The notes under the pieces were generated by a model. It had not been told where the DNA came from. It saw nothing but the letters and a program-made list of their open reading frames with translations, and searched no databases. A stretch of 64,000 nt of DNA, from positions 3,348,001-3,412,000 of the forward strand of contig NZ_CP019312.1 of assembly GCF_001969365.1 (NCBI RefSeq). Reading direction: 5' to 3'. This stretch comes from Tateyamaria omphalii (GTDB taxonomy: Bacteria > Pseudomonadota > Alphaproteobacteria > Rhodobacterales > Rhodobacteraceae). A program made the position numbers and the translations under genes. Shown in pieces: positions 18,072 to 27,147 of the stretch; positions within the stretch are counted from its first letter, which is position 1; each line of letters opens with the position of its first letter.

Positions 18072-19297
18072 CCCGGCCGAAGGTCAGTGTTGTGGTTGTG
18101 AGCCGCGACCGGCCCGATGCATTGACATGGTGTCTGACAGGTCTGTCACAGCTCCAGTACTCCAGTTTCGAGATTGTCGTCGTAGCGGATCCGCCGGGTC
18201 ACGCCGCGATTCTAGACAGTCCGTTTGCAGATCAGGTCAAGCTGGTGGAATTCGACCGTGCCAACATATCCGAGGCGCGCAACCTTGGGATCAGCCACGC
18301 AGCTGGTGATATCGTTGCCTTTATCGACGATGATGCAGTGCCGGAACCCAGTTGGCTGCACAATCTGGTTGCCCCAGCATCCAGACCGGACGTGGCGGCC
18401 ATGGGCGGCTTTGTCCGTGGGCGCAACGGGATATCCTGGCAGTGGCAGGCCCGAACTGTGGATGAGGCCGGTTCGACCGAAGACCTAGAGGTTAGCCCCT
18501 ATCGCGCCACGGTCCTGACACCAAAGGGTCGCCGCGCGATCAAGACCGAGGGCACGAATATGGCGGTACGGCGCGACGTTCTGGTCGCGCTGGAAGGGTT
18601 TGACCCCGGCTTTGCGTTCTATCTGGATGAAACCGACCTCAACCTGCGCCTGAAACGCGCGGGCCATGCAACCGCCTTGAGTCCCTTGGCCGAGGTGCAT
18701 CACGGTTTTGCCGCAAGTCCGCGTCGCCGTCGTGATCGCGTGCCACGAGACTTGTTCGATATCGGATCCAGCTGGGCCGTCTTGCAGCGGAAATACCTCG
18801 AGGAGGCGCAGCGCCGGGATCACTGGCGGCACTTACGTGAGCATGAGCGCAAACGCGTCTTGGAGCATATGGTCGCGGGTCGACTCTTGCCCCGCGATGT
18901 CCGGCATCTCATGGCGCGGTTGGATCAAGGGTATATTCAGGGCTTGATGCGCCAGCGTGGTGGCGCTCAGGTCTTGAATAGCCCGATTTCGGCGTTCAAG
19001 CCGTTTCCAAGCAGAAAGCGTACATCCACCGTATTGGCTGGCCGCATCTGGCAGCGCACACGACTCAGAGCCGAGGCGGCTGAGCGCGCGCAGTCAGGTG
19101 ACATTGTTACGCTTTTCCTGTTTTCGCCGACTGCGCGCTACCATTACGTCCGGTTTGACCCTGCCGGGTACTGGGAACAACGGGGTGGTTTGTTTGGCCG
19201 CTCTGTGCGAGAAGCATCCTTGTTTAGAATGTTCACATTTTCCGAGCGGGTTGCGGCGGAAACGCGCCGGATCGGCAAACAAAGGCTGATACATTGA
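18068..19297 (+). CDS. Glycosyltransferase family 2 protein
   Basis: The N-terminal 230 residues of this 409-residue protein form a GT-A fold: VSVVVVSRDRPDAL at the start, a DDD metal motif in FIDDDAVPEPSW (residues 87-89) and the acceptor-side FYLDETDLNLRL acidic motif. The C-terminal part is basic and helical (RRRRDRVPRD, LEHMVAGRLLPRDVRHLM) with no recognised domain. It would transfer a sugar from a nucleotide donor in the cytoplasm to a growing surface glycan. It overlaps kdsB by 4 bases (ATGA), so it is coupled to Kdo activation. Donor and acceptor are unknown. Confidence 0.87.
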   Translation: MTRPKVSVVVVSRDRPDALTWCLTGLSQLQYSSFEIVVVADPPGHAAILDSPFADQVKLVEFDRANISEARNLGISHAAGDIVAFIDDDAVPEPSWLHNLVAPASRPDVAAMGGFVRGRNGISWQWQARTVDEAGSTEDLEVSPYRATVLTPKGRRAIKTEGTNMAVRRDVLVALEGFDPGFAFYLDETDLNLRLKRAGHATALSPLAEVHHGFAASPRRRRDRVPRDLFDIGSSWAVLQRKYLEEAQRRDHWRHLREHERKRVLEHMVAGRLLPRDVRHLMARLDQGYIQGLMRQRGGAQVLNSPISAFKPFPSRKRTSTVLAGRIWQRTRLRAEAAERAQSGDIVTLFLFSPTARYHYVRFDPAGYWEQRGGLFGRSVREASLFRMFTFSERVAAETRRIGKQRLIH

Positions 19298-19424
19298 TGC
19301 TTTTGGCGTCCGCAGGCAAAACCTGTCCTATCTCCGCACGAGTTCAAGATTTGGACATTTTTCTAACGTGATTTAGTAGTAAGACACGACCAGATAGGTA
19401 GTACTTTTTGTTCAGAGGATGATT

Positions 19425-20318
19425 ATGCGAAAAAAGGTGACCAAGGCGATCTTTCCGGTTGCGGGTTTGGGTACGCGGTTTTTGCCCGCGACCAAGTCGG
19501 TGCCCAAGGAGATCATGACGCTCGTTGATCGTCCGTTGATCCAATATGCGATCGACGAAGCCCGTGCTGCTGGCATCAAGGAATTCATCTTTGTCACGTC
19601 TCGCGGCAAAGGCGCCCTCGAAGACTACTTCGACCACGCGCCGACGCTTGAGCAAGAGCTGCGCAAGAAGGGTAAGGATGATCTGCTTGAGGTGTTGAAA
19701 GACACCAACATGGACAGCGGTGCCATCGCCTATATTCGCCAGCACAAGGCGCTGGGCCTGGGCCACGCGGTGTGGTGCGCCCGCCGTCTGATCGGCAATG
19801 AACCATTTGCCGTCATCCTGCCGGACGATGTGATCGCGGCCGATACGCCCTGCCTTCAGCAGATGGTCGAAGCATATAGTGAGACCGGCGGCAACGTGGT
19901 CGCAGCCATGGAAGTGCCGCCCGAGCGGGCCTCGTCCTACGGTGTGCTCGACATCAAAGAAGACAGGGGCCAGCTGGTCGAAGCCAAAGGCATGGTCGAA
20001 AAGCCGGCTCCCGGTGAGGCGCCCTCGAACCTGGCTGTGATCGGTCGGTACATCCTGACCACAAAGGTCCTGCGCTCGCTCAACCAGATGAAATCGGGCG
20101 CCGGGGGAGAGATCCAGCTGACAGATGCAATCGCGAACGAGATCGGCGGCGAAGACGGCGTGTACGGATATCGTTTCCGGGGGCAGCGGTTCGATTGCGG
20201 ATCGAAGTCTGGCTTCCTGCAAGCCACTGTCGCCTTTGGTCTTGCGCGCGATGAGTTGCGTGACGATCTGCTGGGATACATCCGGGACGTGGTCCAGATG
20301 GACAAGGCAGCCGAATAG
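19425..20318 (+). CDS. galU: UTP-glucose-1-phosphate uridylyltransferase
   Basis: This protein of 297 residues makes UDP-glucose. ATG at 19425 is preferred over 19419 because AGAGG then lies 6 bases upstream. The nucleotide-binding loop GLGTRFLPATKSVPKE, GLGHAVWCAR, LPDDV, EKPAPGEAPSNLAVIGRY and GEIQLTDAI are all typical GalU motifs. The 127 bases upstream are AT-rich and may hold a promoter, for example TTGGAC near 19353, but no -10 box is convincing. galE follows 14 bases later, so the two supply UDP-glucose and UDP-galactose to the glycosyltransferases downstream. Confidence 0.95.
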   Translation: MRKKVTKAIFPVAGLGTRFLPATKSVPKEIMTLVDRPLIQYAIDEARAAGIKEFIFVTSRGKGALEDYFDHAPTLEQELRKKGKDDLLEVLKDTNMDSGAIAYIRQHKALGLGHAVWCARRLIGNEPFAVILPDDVIAADTPCLQQMVEAYSETGGNVVAAMEVPPERASSYGVLDIKEDRGQLVEAKGMVEKPAPGEAPSNLAVIGRYILTTKVLRSLNQMKSGAGGEIQLTDAIANEIGGEDGVYGYRFRGQRFDCGSKSGFLQATVAFGLARDELRDDLLGYIRDVVQMDKAAE

Positions 20319-20332
20319 GACGGACGCGGAAC

Positions 20333-21316
20333 GTGGTCAATGTGCTTGTTACGGGCGGAGCCGGATACATCGGTTCCCATGCCTGCAAGGCTTTGCGGGA
20401 TGCGGGCCTTGTACCGGTGACGTTCGATAATCTGGAAACCGGTTGGAGCGATGCTGTCAAGTTCGGGCCGTTTGTGCGGGGTGATCTGACGGATCGGGCG
20501 GCTTTGGACGCGGCGTTTGCCGAATTTGAACCGGTCGCCGTGATGCACTTTGCCGCCCTCAGCCAAGTGGGCGAAAGCATGCAGGACCCGGGCCGCTACT
20601 GGCGCAACAATGTCGTTGGGTCGCTGACCCTGATCGAAGCGGCGGTCGCTGCCGGTTGCCTGGATTTCGTTTTTTCGTCCACCTGTGCCACCTATGGAGA
20701 TCAGGACAATGTCGTGTTGGATGAAAACAGCGCCCAGCATCCCATAAACGCCTATGGCGCGTCCAAGCGCGCCATCGAAGACATCCTGCGGGATTTCGAG
20801 GCCGCCTGTGGTCTGCGCCACGTGATTTTCCGCTATTTCAACGTGGCCGGTGCCGATCCGGATGGTGAGGTCGGAGAATTCCACCAGCCCGAGACGCACC
20901 TGATTCCCCTAATGCTGGACGCCATCGCTGGCAAGCGCGCCGCGCTGACAGTCTTTGGCACCGATTATGATACGCCGGACGGGACTTGCATTCGCGACTA
21001 TGTCCATGTTTGCGATCTGGTGGACGCGCATGTCTTGGGCCTGAAGTGGTTGCAGGATGGCAAGGGCAGTCGCGTGTTCAACCTGGGCACGGGCAGCGGG
21101 TTTTCGGTGCGCGAGGTCATCGACCATTCCCGTGCCGTCACCAATCAGAGCGTGCCGTATGTTGACGGCGCGCGGCGGCCCGGTGATTGCACCAAGCTGG
21201 TGTCTGGATCGACCCGGGCCGAGGCCGAACTGGGCTGGACGCCCACGCGGTCGACGCTTGAAACGATGATCAAAGACGCCTGGAGATGGCATCAAACTGG
21301 GCACTACAACGCATAA
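20333..21316 (+). CDS. galE: UDP-glucose 4-epimerase
   Basis: The 327-residue enzyme interconverts UDP-glucose and UDP-galactose with tightly bound NAD. It begins with GTG at 20333. The Rossmann motif GGAGYIGSH is at residues 8-16, the SSTCATYG strand at 115-122, and the catalytic YxxxK pair is Tyr141 and Lys145 (YGASKRAIED). The segment FNVAGADPDGEVGE and the GTG..FSVREV region are also GalE-like. It lies 14 bases after galU. The genes downstream are glycosyltransferases, so the product is probably a donor sugar for the surface glycan. Confidence 0.94.
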   Translation: MVNVLVTGGAGYIGSHACKALRDAGLVPVTFDNLETGWSDAVKFGPFVRGDLTDRAALDAAFAEFEPVAVMHFAALSQVGESMQDPGRYWRNNVVGSLTLIEAAVAAGCLDFVFSSTCATYGDQDNVVLDENSAQHPINAYGASKRAIEDILRDFEAACGLRHVIFRYFNVAGADPDGEVGEFHQPETHLIPLMLDAIAGKRAALTVFGTDYDTPDGTCIRDYVHVCDLVDAHVLGLKWLQDGKGSRVFNLGTGSGFSVREVIDHSRAVTNQSVPYVDGARRPGDCTKLVSGSTRAEAELGWTPTRSTLETMIKDAWRWHQTGHYNA

Positions 21317-21350
21317 ACCCACCGCGCGCCTGCTGGACCTGACCCGGCTG

Positions 21351-22463
21351 ATGCGCCGCGTGGGGCGTGTTTTGACAGGTGTCGACAGGGTCGAACTTGC
21401 CTATCTGCGCGCACTTCTGGATGCGCCAGAGCCTGTCTTTGGGCTGATACGGTCCAAGCTAGGTTACATTTTGCTGGACCCGAAGGGTGTCGCGGAAGTT
21501 GCGCCCATCCTTTCAGCCCATTCAGACTGGGATAAGACCGCCAAGGCTTGGCAGACAGTACGGCGTGCCGCAGTTTCGCGCAGCGTACCGTTTGCCTTGC
21601 CGCGCATGTTGCGCCGCCATCTGCCTGCTGGAACGGTGTACCTGAACACCGGCCATTCGAACGTGACCGACCGCGTCTTGCGCGCGATGAAGGGCGCTGA
21701 CATTCCGATCACGATCTTCATCCATGATGTCATTCCGCTGGAGTTCCCACAGTATCAGCGCGACGGGTCCGTCGCGCCGTTTCGCGCCATGATCGACCGT
21801 GTGGCGGCGCACGCTGATCTTGTTATCTACAATTCCAAGGACACTAGGGCGCGGGCAGAGGCGCAGATGCCGCGGCGCGTGCCCCCGGCCATCGTTGCGC
21901 ATCTTGGAACAACCGTTGTGTCGCCACGGCCTATGGACCTGCCAGATGGCCTGCCGCCGGGTGCCCCTTACTTTGTCACACCCGGCACGATTGAGCCGCG
22001 CAAAAATCACGCCTTTCTTCTGGATCTGTGGGACGAAATGGGGACGGATGCGCCTGTTCTGGTCCTTGCAGGAAGTCGCGGGTGGAAGAACGATGCCGTA
22101 TTTGCCCGCCTCGATGCGCTGGGTTCGGGCGGCAAAGTGCGCGAGGTCTCTGGCCTGAGCGACGGCGCTTTGGCTGCATTGATCAGCGGCGCGGCGGGCG
22201 CTTTGCTGCCCTCTCATGCAGAGGGATTTGGACTACCTGCGGTCGAAGCTGCCGCTCAGGGTGTCCCGGTCGTTGTGAACACACTTGATGTCTATGCCGA
22301 GTTCCTGGGTGACATACCCATTTACGCAAGCGTTTCAGATCGTTATCTGTGGATAAAGACAATCAACACACTGGCCAGGGCCGGGCATCGCACGCAACAG
22401 AAACACCAGTTTGAACTGCCGAGTTGGGACGCGCATTTCAAGACTGTGTTAAGGTTGACCTGA
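21351..22463 (+). CDS. Glycosyltransferase family 4 protein
   Basis: This GT-B glycosyltransferase of about 370 residues has GTIEPRKNHAFLLDLW at 212-227 and the EX7E motif in HAEGFGLPAVEAAAQG (Glu291, Glu299). The mid-region FIHDVIPLEFPQY is common in GT4 enzymes that act on lipid-linked or surface glycans. ATG at 21351 is the only normal start in frame, but the codons before it read TARLLDLTRL, which looks like continuing family sequence; the frame is open to 21270 with only CTG (21297) as a non-standard start. The true N-terminus may therefore be longer. Donor sugar is unknown. Confidence 0.85.
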   Translation: MRRVGRVLTGVDRVELAYLRALLDAPEPVFGLIRSKLGYILLDPKGVAEVAPILSAHSDWDKTAKAWQTVRRAAVSRSVPFALPRMLRRHLPAGTVYLNTGHSNVTDRVLRAMKGADIPITIFIHDVIPLEFPQYQRDGSVAPFRAMIDRVAAHADLVIYNSKDTRARAEAQMPRRVPPAIVAHLGTTVVSPRPMDLPDGLPPGAPYFVTPGTIEPRKNHAFLLDLWDEMGTDAPVLVLAGSRGWKNDAVFARLDALGSGGKVREVSGLSDGALAALISGAAGALLPSHAEGFGLPAVEAAAQGVPVVVNTLDVYAEFLGDIPIYASVSDRYLWIKTINTLARAGHRTQQKHQFELPSWDAHFKTVLRLT

Positions 22464-22511
22464 TAGGCGCGGAAAAGGCCGGACACTTCGGCTGGCAGAG
22501 GACGGGGCACT

Positions 22512-23522
22512 TTGGGCGCTTGGCAGTCATATAGGCTGAGGCTTCAGCGCAAGCGGTGGCGTATCCGGGCATTCCGGAAGCGTCGGGAATTGTCGCGCAT
22601 CGTAAATCGTACCGACCGTATCCGCCCGTCCGACCTTTTGTGTTTCTCGACGCAGCGGAACGAAGCGATCCGGCTGCCCTATTTCCTGAACTACTATCGC
22701 GAGATGGGGATCAATCATTTCCTGATCGTGGACAATGACAGTACGGACGGGTCGCTCGACTATCTTGCAGACCAGCCCGATGTGTCCGTCTGGTCAACCA
22801 AGAACAGCTACAAACGCTCGCGTTTTGGCGTCGATTGGCTGAATTGGTTGCAAATGAAATACGGGCACGGCCATTGGACGCTGGTTGTCGATCCGGATGA
22901 ATTCCTGGTCTATCCGTTTTGCGACACGCGGCCCTTGCGCGCGCTGACCGACTGGTTGGACGCCTCATCGATCAAGTCGTTTTCGGCCATGCTGCTGGAT
23001 ATGTATCCAAAAGGGCGGCTCGATGCGCAACCCTACTCTGCCGGTCAGAACCCGATGGAGATCGCGAGCTGGTTTGACAGTGGCAATTACACGATTTCCA
23101 AGAACCATGCGCTGGGCAATCTGTGGATTCAGGGCGGCCCGCGGGCGCGTGTCTTTTTCCCTGAGGAACCGGCCCGGGCGCCCGCGCTGAACAAGATACC
23201 GTTGGTCAAGTGGGACCGACGCTATGCCTATGCCAGTTCGACCCACATGCTGCTGCCGCGCGGTTTGAACCAGGTTTTTGACGAGTGGGGGGGTGAGAAA
23301 GCGTCGGGCGTTCTGCTGCACGCCAAGTTTCTCGACACGTTCACGACCAAGGCGGCGGAGGAGCTGGCACGCAAGCAGCACTACGCCGCGTCGGTTGAAT
23401 ACAAAGCTTACGCTGCGACCCTGCGAGATGATCCTGATCTGTGGTGCAAATGGTCTGAAAAATATATCAACTGGCGCCAACTTGAGATTTTGGGCCTCAT
23501 GTCGAAGGGGAATTGGGCGTGA
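22512..23522 (+). CDS. Glycosyltransferase family 2-like protein
   Basis: This 336-residue protein has a basic N-terminus (RLRLQRKRWRIRAFRKRREL) and then a GT-A type domain: FSTQRNEAIRLPYFLNYYRE, FLIVDNDSTDGS and the DxD-like VDPDEFLVYP near residue 124. The pattern matches the Glyco_tranf_2_4 group as I recall it. The start is TTG at 22512 behind GAGGACGGGG; no ATG gives a complete domain. It ends in a 4-base overlap with the next gene. It should add a sugar to a surface glycan, but its substrates cannot be predicted. Confidence 0.82.
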   Translation: MGAWQSYRLRLQRKRWRIRAFRKRRELSRIVNRTDRIRPSDLLCFSTQRNEAIRLPYFLNYYREMGINHFLIVDNDSTDGSLDYLADQPDVSVWSTKNSYKRSRFGVDWLNWLQMKYGHGHWTLVVDPDEFLVYPFCDTRPLRALTDWLDASSIKSFSAMLLDMYPKGRLDAQPYSAGQNPMEIASWFDSGNYTISKNHALGNLWIQGGPRARVFFPEEPARAPALNKIPLVKWDRRYAYASSTHMLLPRGLNQVFDEWGGEKASGVLLHAKFLDTFTTKAAEELARKQHYAASVEYKAYAATLRDDPDLWCKWSEKYINWRQLEILGLMSKGNWA

Positions 23523-25216
23523 GTGTCGGCATCGTCATGCTGGTCCATACTGCCCTGGACCGTGCTGAACAGGCTGCGCGCTACTGGGCAACGGGCGGAT
23601 GTCCGGTGGTCATCCATGTCGATGTGAACGTGCCAAGGCAGACCTACAACGCCTTTGCCAAAGCGCTATCCGACGTGCCGATCATCAAGTTTTCCAAACG
23701 GTTCCGATGTGAATGGGGCACGTGGGGCATCGTTGCCGCCAGTCAGGCGGCGTCAGAGATGATGCTGGCGGAGTTTGCGGATGTGCGGCATGTCTACCTT
23801 GCATCTGGCTCGTGCTTGCCCTTGCGTCCTGTCGATGAGCTGGTGGATTACCTTGCCGACCGCCCAAGGACGGACTTTATCGAAAGCGCGACCACCGCTG
23901 ACGTCCCATGGACCGTTGGCGGGCTGGACCACGAACGCTTTACCCTGCGCTTCCCGTTTTCATGGAAGCGGAACCGGTTGCTGTTTGACAAGTATGTCGA
24001 CCTGCAGCGCAAACTTGGCATGAAACGCAAGATCCCGGCGGGCATTGTCCCGCACATGGGCAGCCAGTGGTGGTGTCTGACACGGCAAACGCTGTCGGCA
24101 ATCCTACAAGGCCCGGACCGCAAGGAATACGACGCCTATTTTAAGCAGGTGTGGATCCCCGACGAAAGCTATTACCAAACGCTGGCGCGGCAGTACTCTA
24201 TCGAGATCGAAAGCCGGTCCCTGACGCTGTCCAAGTTCGATTTTCAGGGCAAACCGCACATTTTCTATGACGACCACCTGCAGCTTTTGCGCCGGTCGGA
24301 CTGCTTTGTCGCGCGCAAGATTTGGCCGCATGCCAACCGTCTGTATGATGCGTTTCTGACGGATCCCGCAGGAGCAATGAAACGGACAGAACCAAATCCG
24401 GGCAAGATCGACCGCATCTTTGCCAAGGCTGTCGAACGTCGGACACGCGGGCGCGCGGGGCTTTACATGCAGAGCCGGTTTCCGAATGAAGACTGGGAAA
24501 ACGGCGTCACAGCGGCGCCCTATTCAGTATTCCAGGGCTTTACCGAAATCTTCGAGAATTTCGAGCCCTGGCTGGCCAAGGCAACCGGTGCGCGTGTGCA
24601 TGGCCATCTGTTCCACCCTGATCGCGTCGAATTTGCAGATGGAGAGGCCACTCTCAACGGTGCGCTCAGCAACAGCGCCGAGGCGCGCGATTACAATGCG
24701 GATGCGTTTTTGACCAACCTGATCTGGAACACGCGGGGCGAGCGGCAGTGCTTTCAGTTCGGCCCCGACGACAACCAGGACATCATCTGGAAAGTGGCGA
24801 AAGATCCGAACGCTCAGATCTCTGTCATCTCTGGGGCCTGGTCTGTCCCGTTGTTCCGGTCCAACCTGAATTTCATGGATATCCGGAAAGAAGCGGCGCG
24901 CTTGCAGAAGATCGAAAGCGACCATTTGGACGTGTTGCGATCGCCCTACGCCAAGGCGCGTATTCGCAGTTGGACCATGGCCGAGTTTGTCGAAGCGCCG
25001 ATGGAACCCTTGCAAGGCATCCTGGACGAGATTGGCCTGACCCGTACCCGGCGTTTGTCCGAAGTCCCCAAGCTCACGAACCTGACCGGGTTCGGCCAAT
25101 TCCTGCAGAATCTGAAAAACCAGGGCATGCACCCATATCTGATGGGTGATTTCCCCGTGGCACTTGGCCCGAAGGCGGCCCAGGACCGGCCACGCAAACC
25201 CTACTTGGTGCGTTAA
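23519..25216 (+). CDS. Core-2/I-branching (GT14-like) glycosyltransferase with a long unique C-terminal domain
   Basis: GTG at 23519 overlaps the previous stop by 4 bases and has GAAGGGG upstream, so it is preferred to TTG at 23513; it gives 565 residues. The first ~290 residues resemble the Branch/GT14 fold of beta-1,6-N-acetylglucosaminyltransferases: VHVDVN-like strand, SKRFRCEWGTWGIVAASQAA, YLASGSCLPLRPVDEL and MGSQWWCLTRQTL. The remaining ~275 residues (from about NPGKIDRIFAKA) form a separate conserved-looking domain with no motif I can name; similar extensions are seen in Rhodobacterales (possibly the family called DUF5928). It probably adds a branch to the surface glycan. Confidence 0.83.
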   Translation: MSVGIVMLVHTALDRAEQAARYWATGGCPVVIHVDVNVPRQTYNAFAKALSDVPIIKFSKRFRCEWGTWGIVAASQAASEMMLAEFADVRHVYLASGSCLPLRPVDELVDYLADRPRTDFIESATTADVPWTVGGLDHERFTLRFPFSWKRNRLLFDKYVDLQRKLGMKRKIPAGIVPHMGSQWWCLTRQTLSAILQGPDRKEYDAYFKQVWIPDESYYQTLARQYSIEIESRSLTLSKFDFQGKPHIFYDDHLQLLRRSDCFVARKIWPHANRLYDAFLTDPAGAMKRTEPNPGKIDRIFAKAVERRTRGRAGLYMQSRFPNEDWENGVTAAPYSVFQGFTEIFENFEPWLAKATGARVHGHLFHPDRVEFADGEATLNGALSNSAEARDYNADAFLTNLIWNTRGERQCFQFGPDDNQDIIWKVAKDPNAQISVISGAWSVPLFRSNLNFMDIRKEAARLQKIESDHLDVLRSPYAKARIRSWTMAEFVEAPMEPLQGILDEIGLTRTRRLSEVPKLTNLTGFGQFLQNLKNQGMHPYLMGDFPVALGPKAAQDRPRKPYLVR

Positions 25217-25222
25217 CCTCAT

Positions 25223-26650
25223 ATGGCCATTTTCGACTACTTCGTTGTGTTCGCAGAGATGCGTACGGGGTCCAATTTTCTCGAAACGAACCTGAACGCA
25301 TTTGACGGCATCTCGTGCCACGGAGAGGCGTTCAACCCCTTCTTTATCGGATATCCGAAAAGCGATGACATCCTGGGCGTAACCCTGGCCGCGCGGGATA
25401 ACGACCCCAAGACTCTGTTGCGCGAAATCCGAAAGGCGCCGGGTTTAAGTGGCTTCCGCTACTTCCACGACCACGATCCCCGCATCTTCGACAAGATTGT
25501 CGAGGACCCGAAATGCGCCAAGGTTGTGCTGACCCGAAACCCGGTCGACAGCTACGTGTCCTGGAAGATCGCGCAGGCAACGGGCCAATGGAAACTGACC
25601 GACGCCAAGGCGCGCAAGGACAGCAAGGCGACCTTCGACGCCCATGAATTCGTCGCGCATCTCGGCGCGCTTCAGGAGTTTCAGGTCACGTTGCTGAATC
25701 GGTTGCAGGCCACAGGCCAGACGGCGTTTTACCTCGCTTACGAAGACTTGCAGAATTTGGACGTGATGAATGGTCTGGCCAAATGGCTGGGCGTCGACAG
25801 CACCCTTGAGGCGCTCGACAAGAGCCTGAAAGTTCAGAACCCAAGCGCAATGTCAGACAAGGTGAGCAACTTCACCAACATGACCGACGCCTTGTCGGGC
25901 CTGGATCGTTTCAACCTGACCCGTACCCCGAATTTCGAGCCGCGGCGCGGCGCGGCGGTCCCCACCTATTTCGCCAGTCAAACAGTGCCGCTCATGTACC
26001 TGCCAATCCGTGGCTGGCCCGAGGATCAGGCGTTGCGCTGGATGCAGGCAATTGACGGGACCGAGGGAGGCAAGCCGGCTTCGAAACTGTCGCAAAACGA
26101 AATGCGAGATTGGATGCGGTCGCATCCGGGCCACCGGAGTTTCAGCGTGTTGCGGCATCCGCTGGAGCGAGCGCACGCTGTGTTCTGCCACCGTATCCTG
26201 AATACCGGCAAGGGCGGTTATGCCGGAATTCGCTCTGTTTTGGGCAAACGGTACAAGATGGCGCTGCCCGATGATCCCAGCGATAGTTCCTATGACAAAG
26301 TGGCGCACCGCGATGCGTTTGCCGCTTTCCTTCGGTTCTTGAAGGCCAATCTAAACGGGCAGACCTCGGTGCGCGTCGACCCAGACTGGGCCAGCCAGGC
26401 CAAGTCGATCGAAGGGTTTGCGGAGTTCGTTCTGCCGGACAGATTGATCCGGCGTGAAACCATGGCGCATGAATTCGCAGAACTGGGTGCAACTGTCGGC
26501 CTCGCGTCGGCCCCGGAACTCGCCCCAGCGGGCATGGACGCGCCATACCAACTTATCGACATCTATGACGCGCAGATCGAAGAGCTGTGCCGCGCTGCCT
26601 ATACGCGCGACTACCTGATGTTCGGGTTCACGGATTGGACGGCAGCCTAG
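25223..26650 (+). CDS. Two-part sulfotransferase (Stf0-like plus second sulfotransferase-like half)
   Basis: This 475-residue protein starts at ATG 25223. The N-terminal half is a PAPS-dependent sulfotransferase: 5'-phosphosulfate loop EMRTGSNFLE (12-21) and 3'-phosphate segment VVLTRNPVDSYVSWKIAQ (101-118), as in Stf0-type enzymes. The C-terminal half (about 245-475) looks like a second sulfotransferase fold: SVLRHPLERAHAVFCHRI (308-325) matches the 3'-phosphate element of carbohydrate sulfotransferases, with a Y-x-R-D-Y-x-x-F-G-F end, but I see no good phosphosulfate loop before it. It would sulfate the glycan made by the preceding genes; CysQ removes the PAP formed. It ends 4 bases into ptsN. 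Confidence 0.83.
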   Translation: MAIFDYFVVFAEMRTGSNFLETNLNAFDGISCHGEAFNPFFIGYPKSDDILGVTLAARDNDPKTLLREIRKAPGLSGFRYFHDHDPRIFDKIVEDPKCAKVVLTRNPVDSYVSWKIAQATGQWKLTDAKARKDSKATFDAHEFVAHLGALQEFQVTLLNRLQATGQTAFYLAYEDLQNLDVMNGLAKWLGVDSTLEALDKSLKVQNPSAMSDKVSNFTNMTDALSGLDRFNLTRTPNFEPRRGAAVPTYFASQTVPLMYLPIRGWPEDQALRWMQAIDGTEGGKPASKLSQNEMRDWMRSHPGHRSFSVLRHPLERAHAVFCHRILNTGKGGYAGIRSVLGKRYKMALPDDPSDSSYDKVAHRDAFAAFLRFLKANLNGQTSVRVDPDWASQAKSIEGFAEFVLPDRLIRRETMAHEFAELGATVGLASAPELAPAGMDAPYQLIDIYDAQIEELCRAAYTRDYLMFGFTDWTAA

Positions 26651-27111
26651 GCGGCTTGCGCCGGTTTCGCCTCGTTGAGGATCGCATATAGCGTGCTGGC
26701 ATCAGGGTTCGCGCGCAGCTTGGTGCAGATGGCTGGATCACGCAGGGTGCGCGACACCAGTGCCAGTGCCTTGAGGTGTTCGACGCCAGCTTCTTCAGGC
26801 GCAAATAGGGCAAAAGCGATGTCAACCGGCTGACGATCAACCGCGTCAAAGTCGATGGGTTTGTCGAGCAGGACAAAAGCCCCGATGACGTCCGAAATCC
26901 CGTCAATTCGCGCGTGGGGCAGGGCCACACCGTGGCCCACACCCGTTGGCCCCAACGCTTCTCGCGCGATCAGAGACTCGACCACCAAGGCAGCATTCAG
27001 GTCATAGGCCCCCTGCGCGAGATCGCCGATCTCGTGAAAAAGCCGTTTCTTGGACGAGGCGGAGGTCACAACCTTAACCGCCTCGGGTGTCAAAAGGGTC
27101 CCAAAAGTCAT
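26647..27111 (-). CDS. ptsN: PTS IIA-like nitrogen-regulatory protein PtsN (EIIA-Ntr)
   Basis: The 154-residue protein is a single PTS EIIA type 2 domain. The phosphorylated histidine is His66 in GVALPHARID, and the flanking LIAREALGPTGVGHG is typical of EIIA-Ntr. It receives phosphate from EI-Ntr and NPr and regulates potassium transport, stress responses or nitrogen metabolism through protein contacts. It follows hpf by 36 bases on the same strand, the classical proteobacterial order. Its stop overlaps the sulfotransferase stop by 4 bases, tail to tail. Other genes of the Ntr-PTS are not in the window. Confidence 0.93.
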   Translation of the reverse strand: MTFGTLLTPEAVKVVTSASSKKRLFHEIGDLAQGAYDLNAALVVESLIAREALGPTGVGHGVALPHARIDGISDVIGAFVLLDKPIDFDAVDRQPVDIAFALFAPEEAGVEHLKALALVSRTLRDPAICTKLRANPDASTLYAILNEAKPAQAA

Positions 27112-27147
27112 TCTGCTCGCTTGTCGGTGCGTCGTGACACCGATCCC

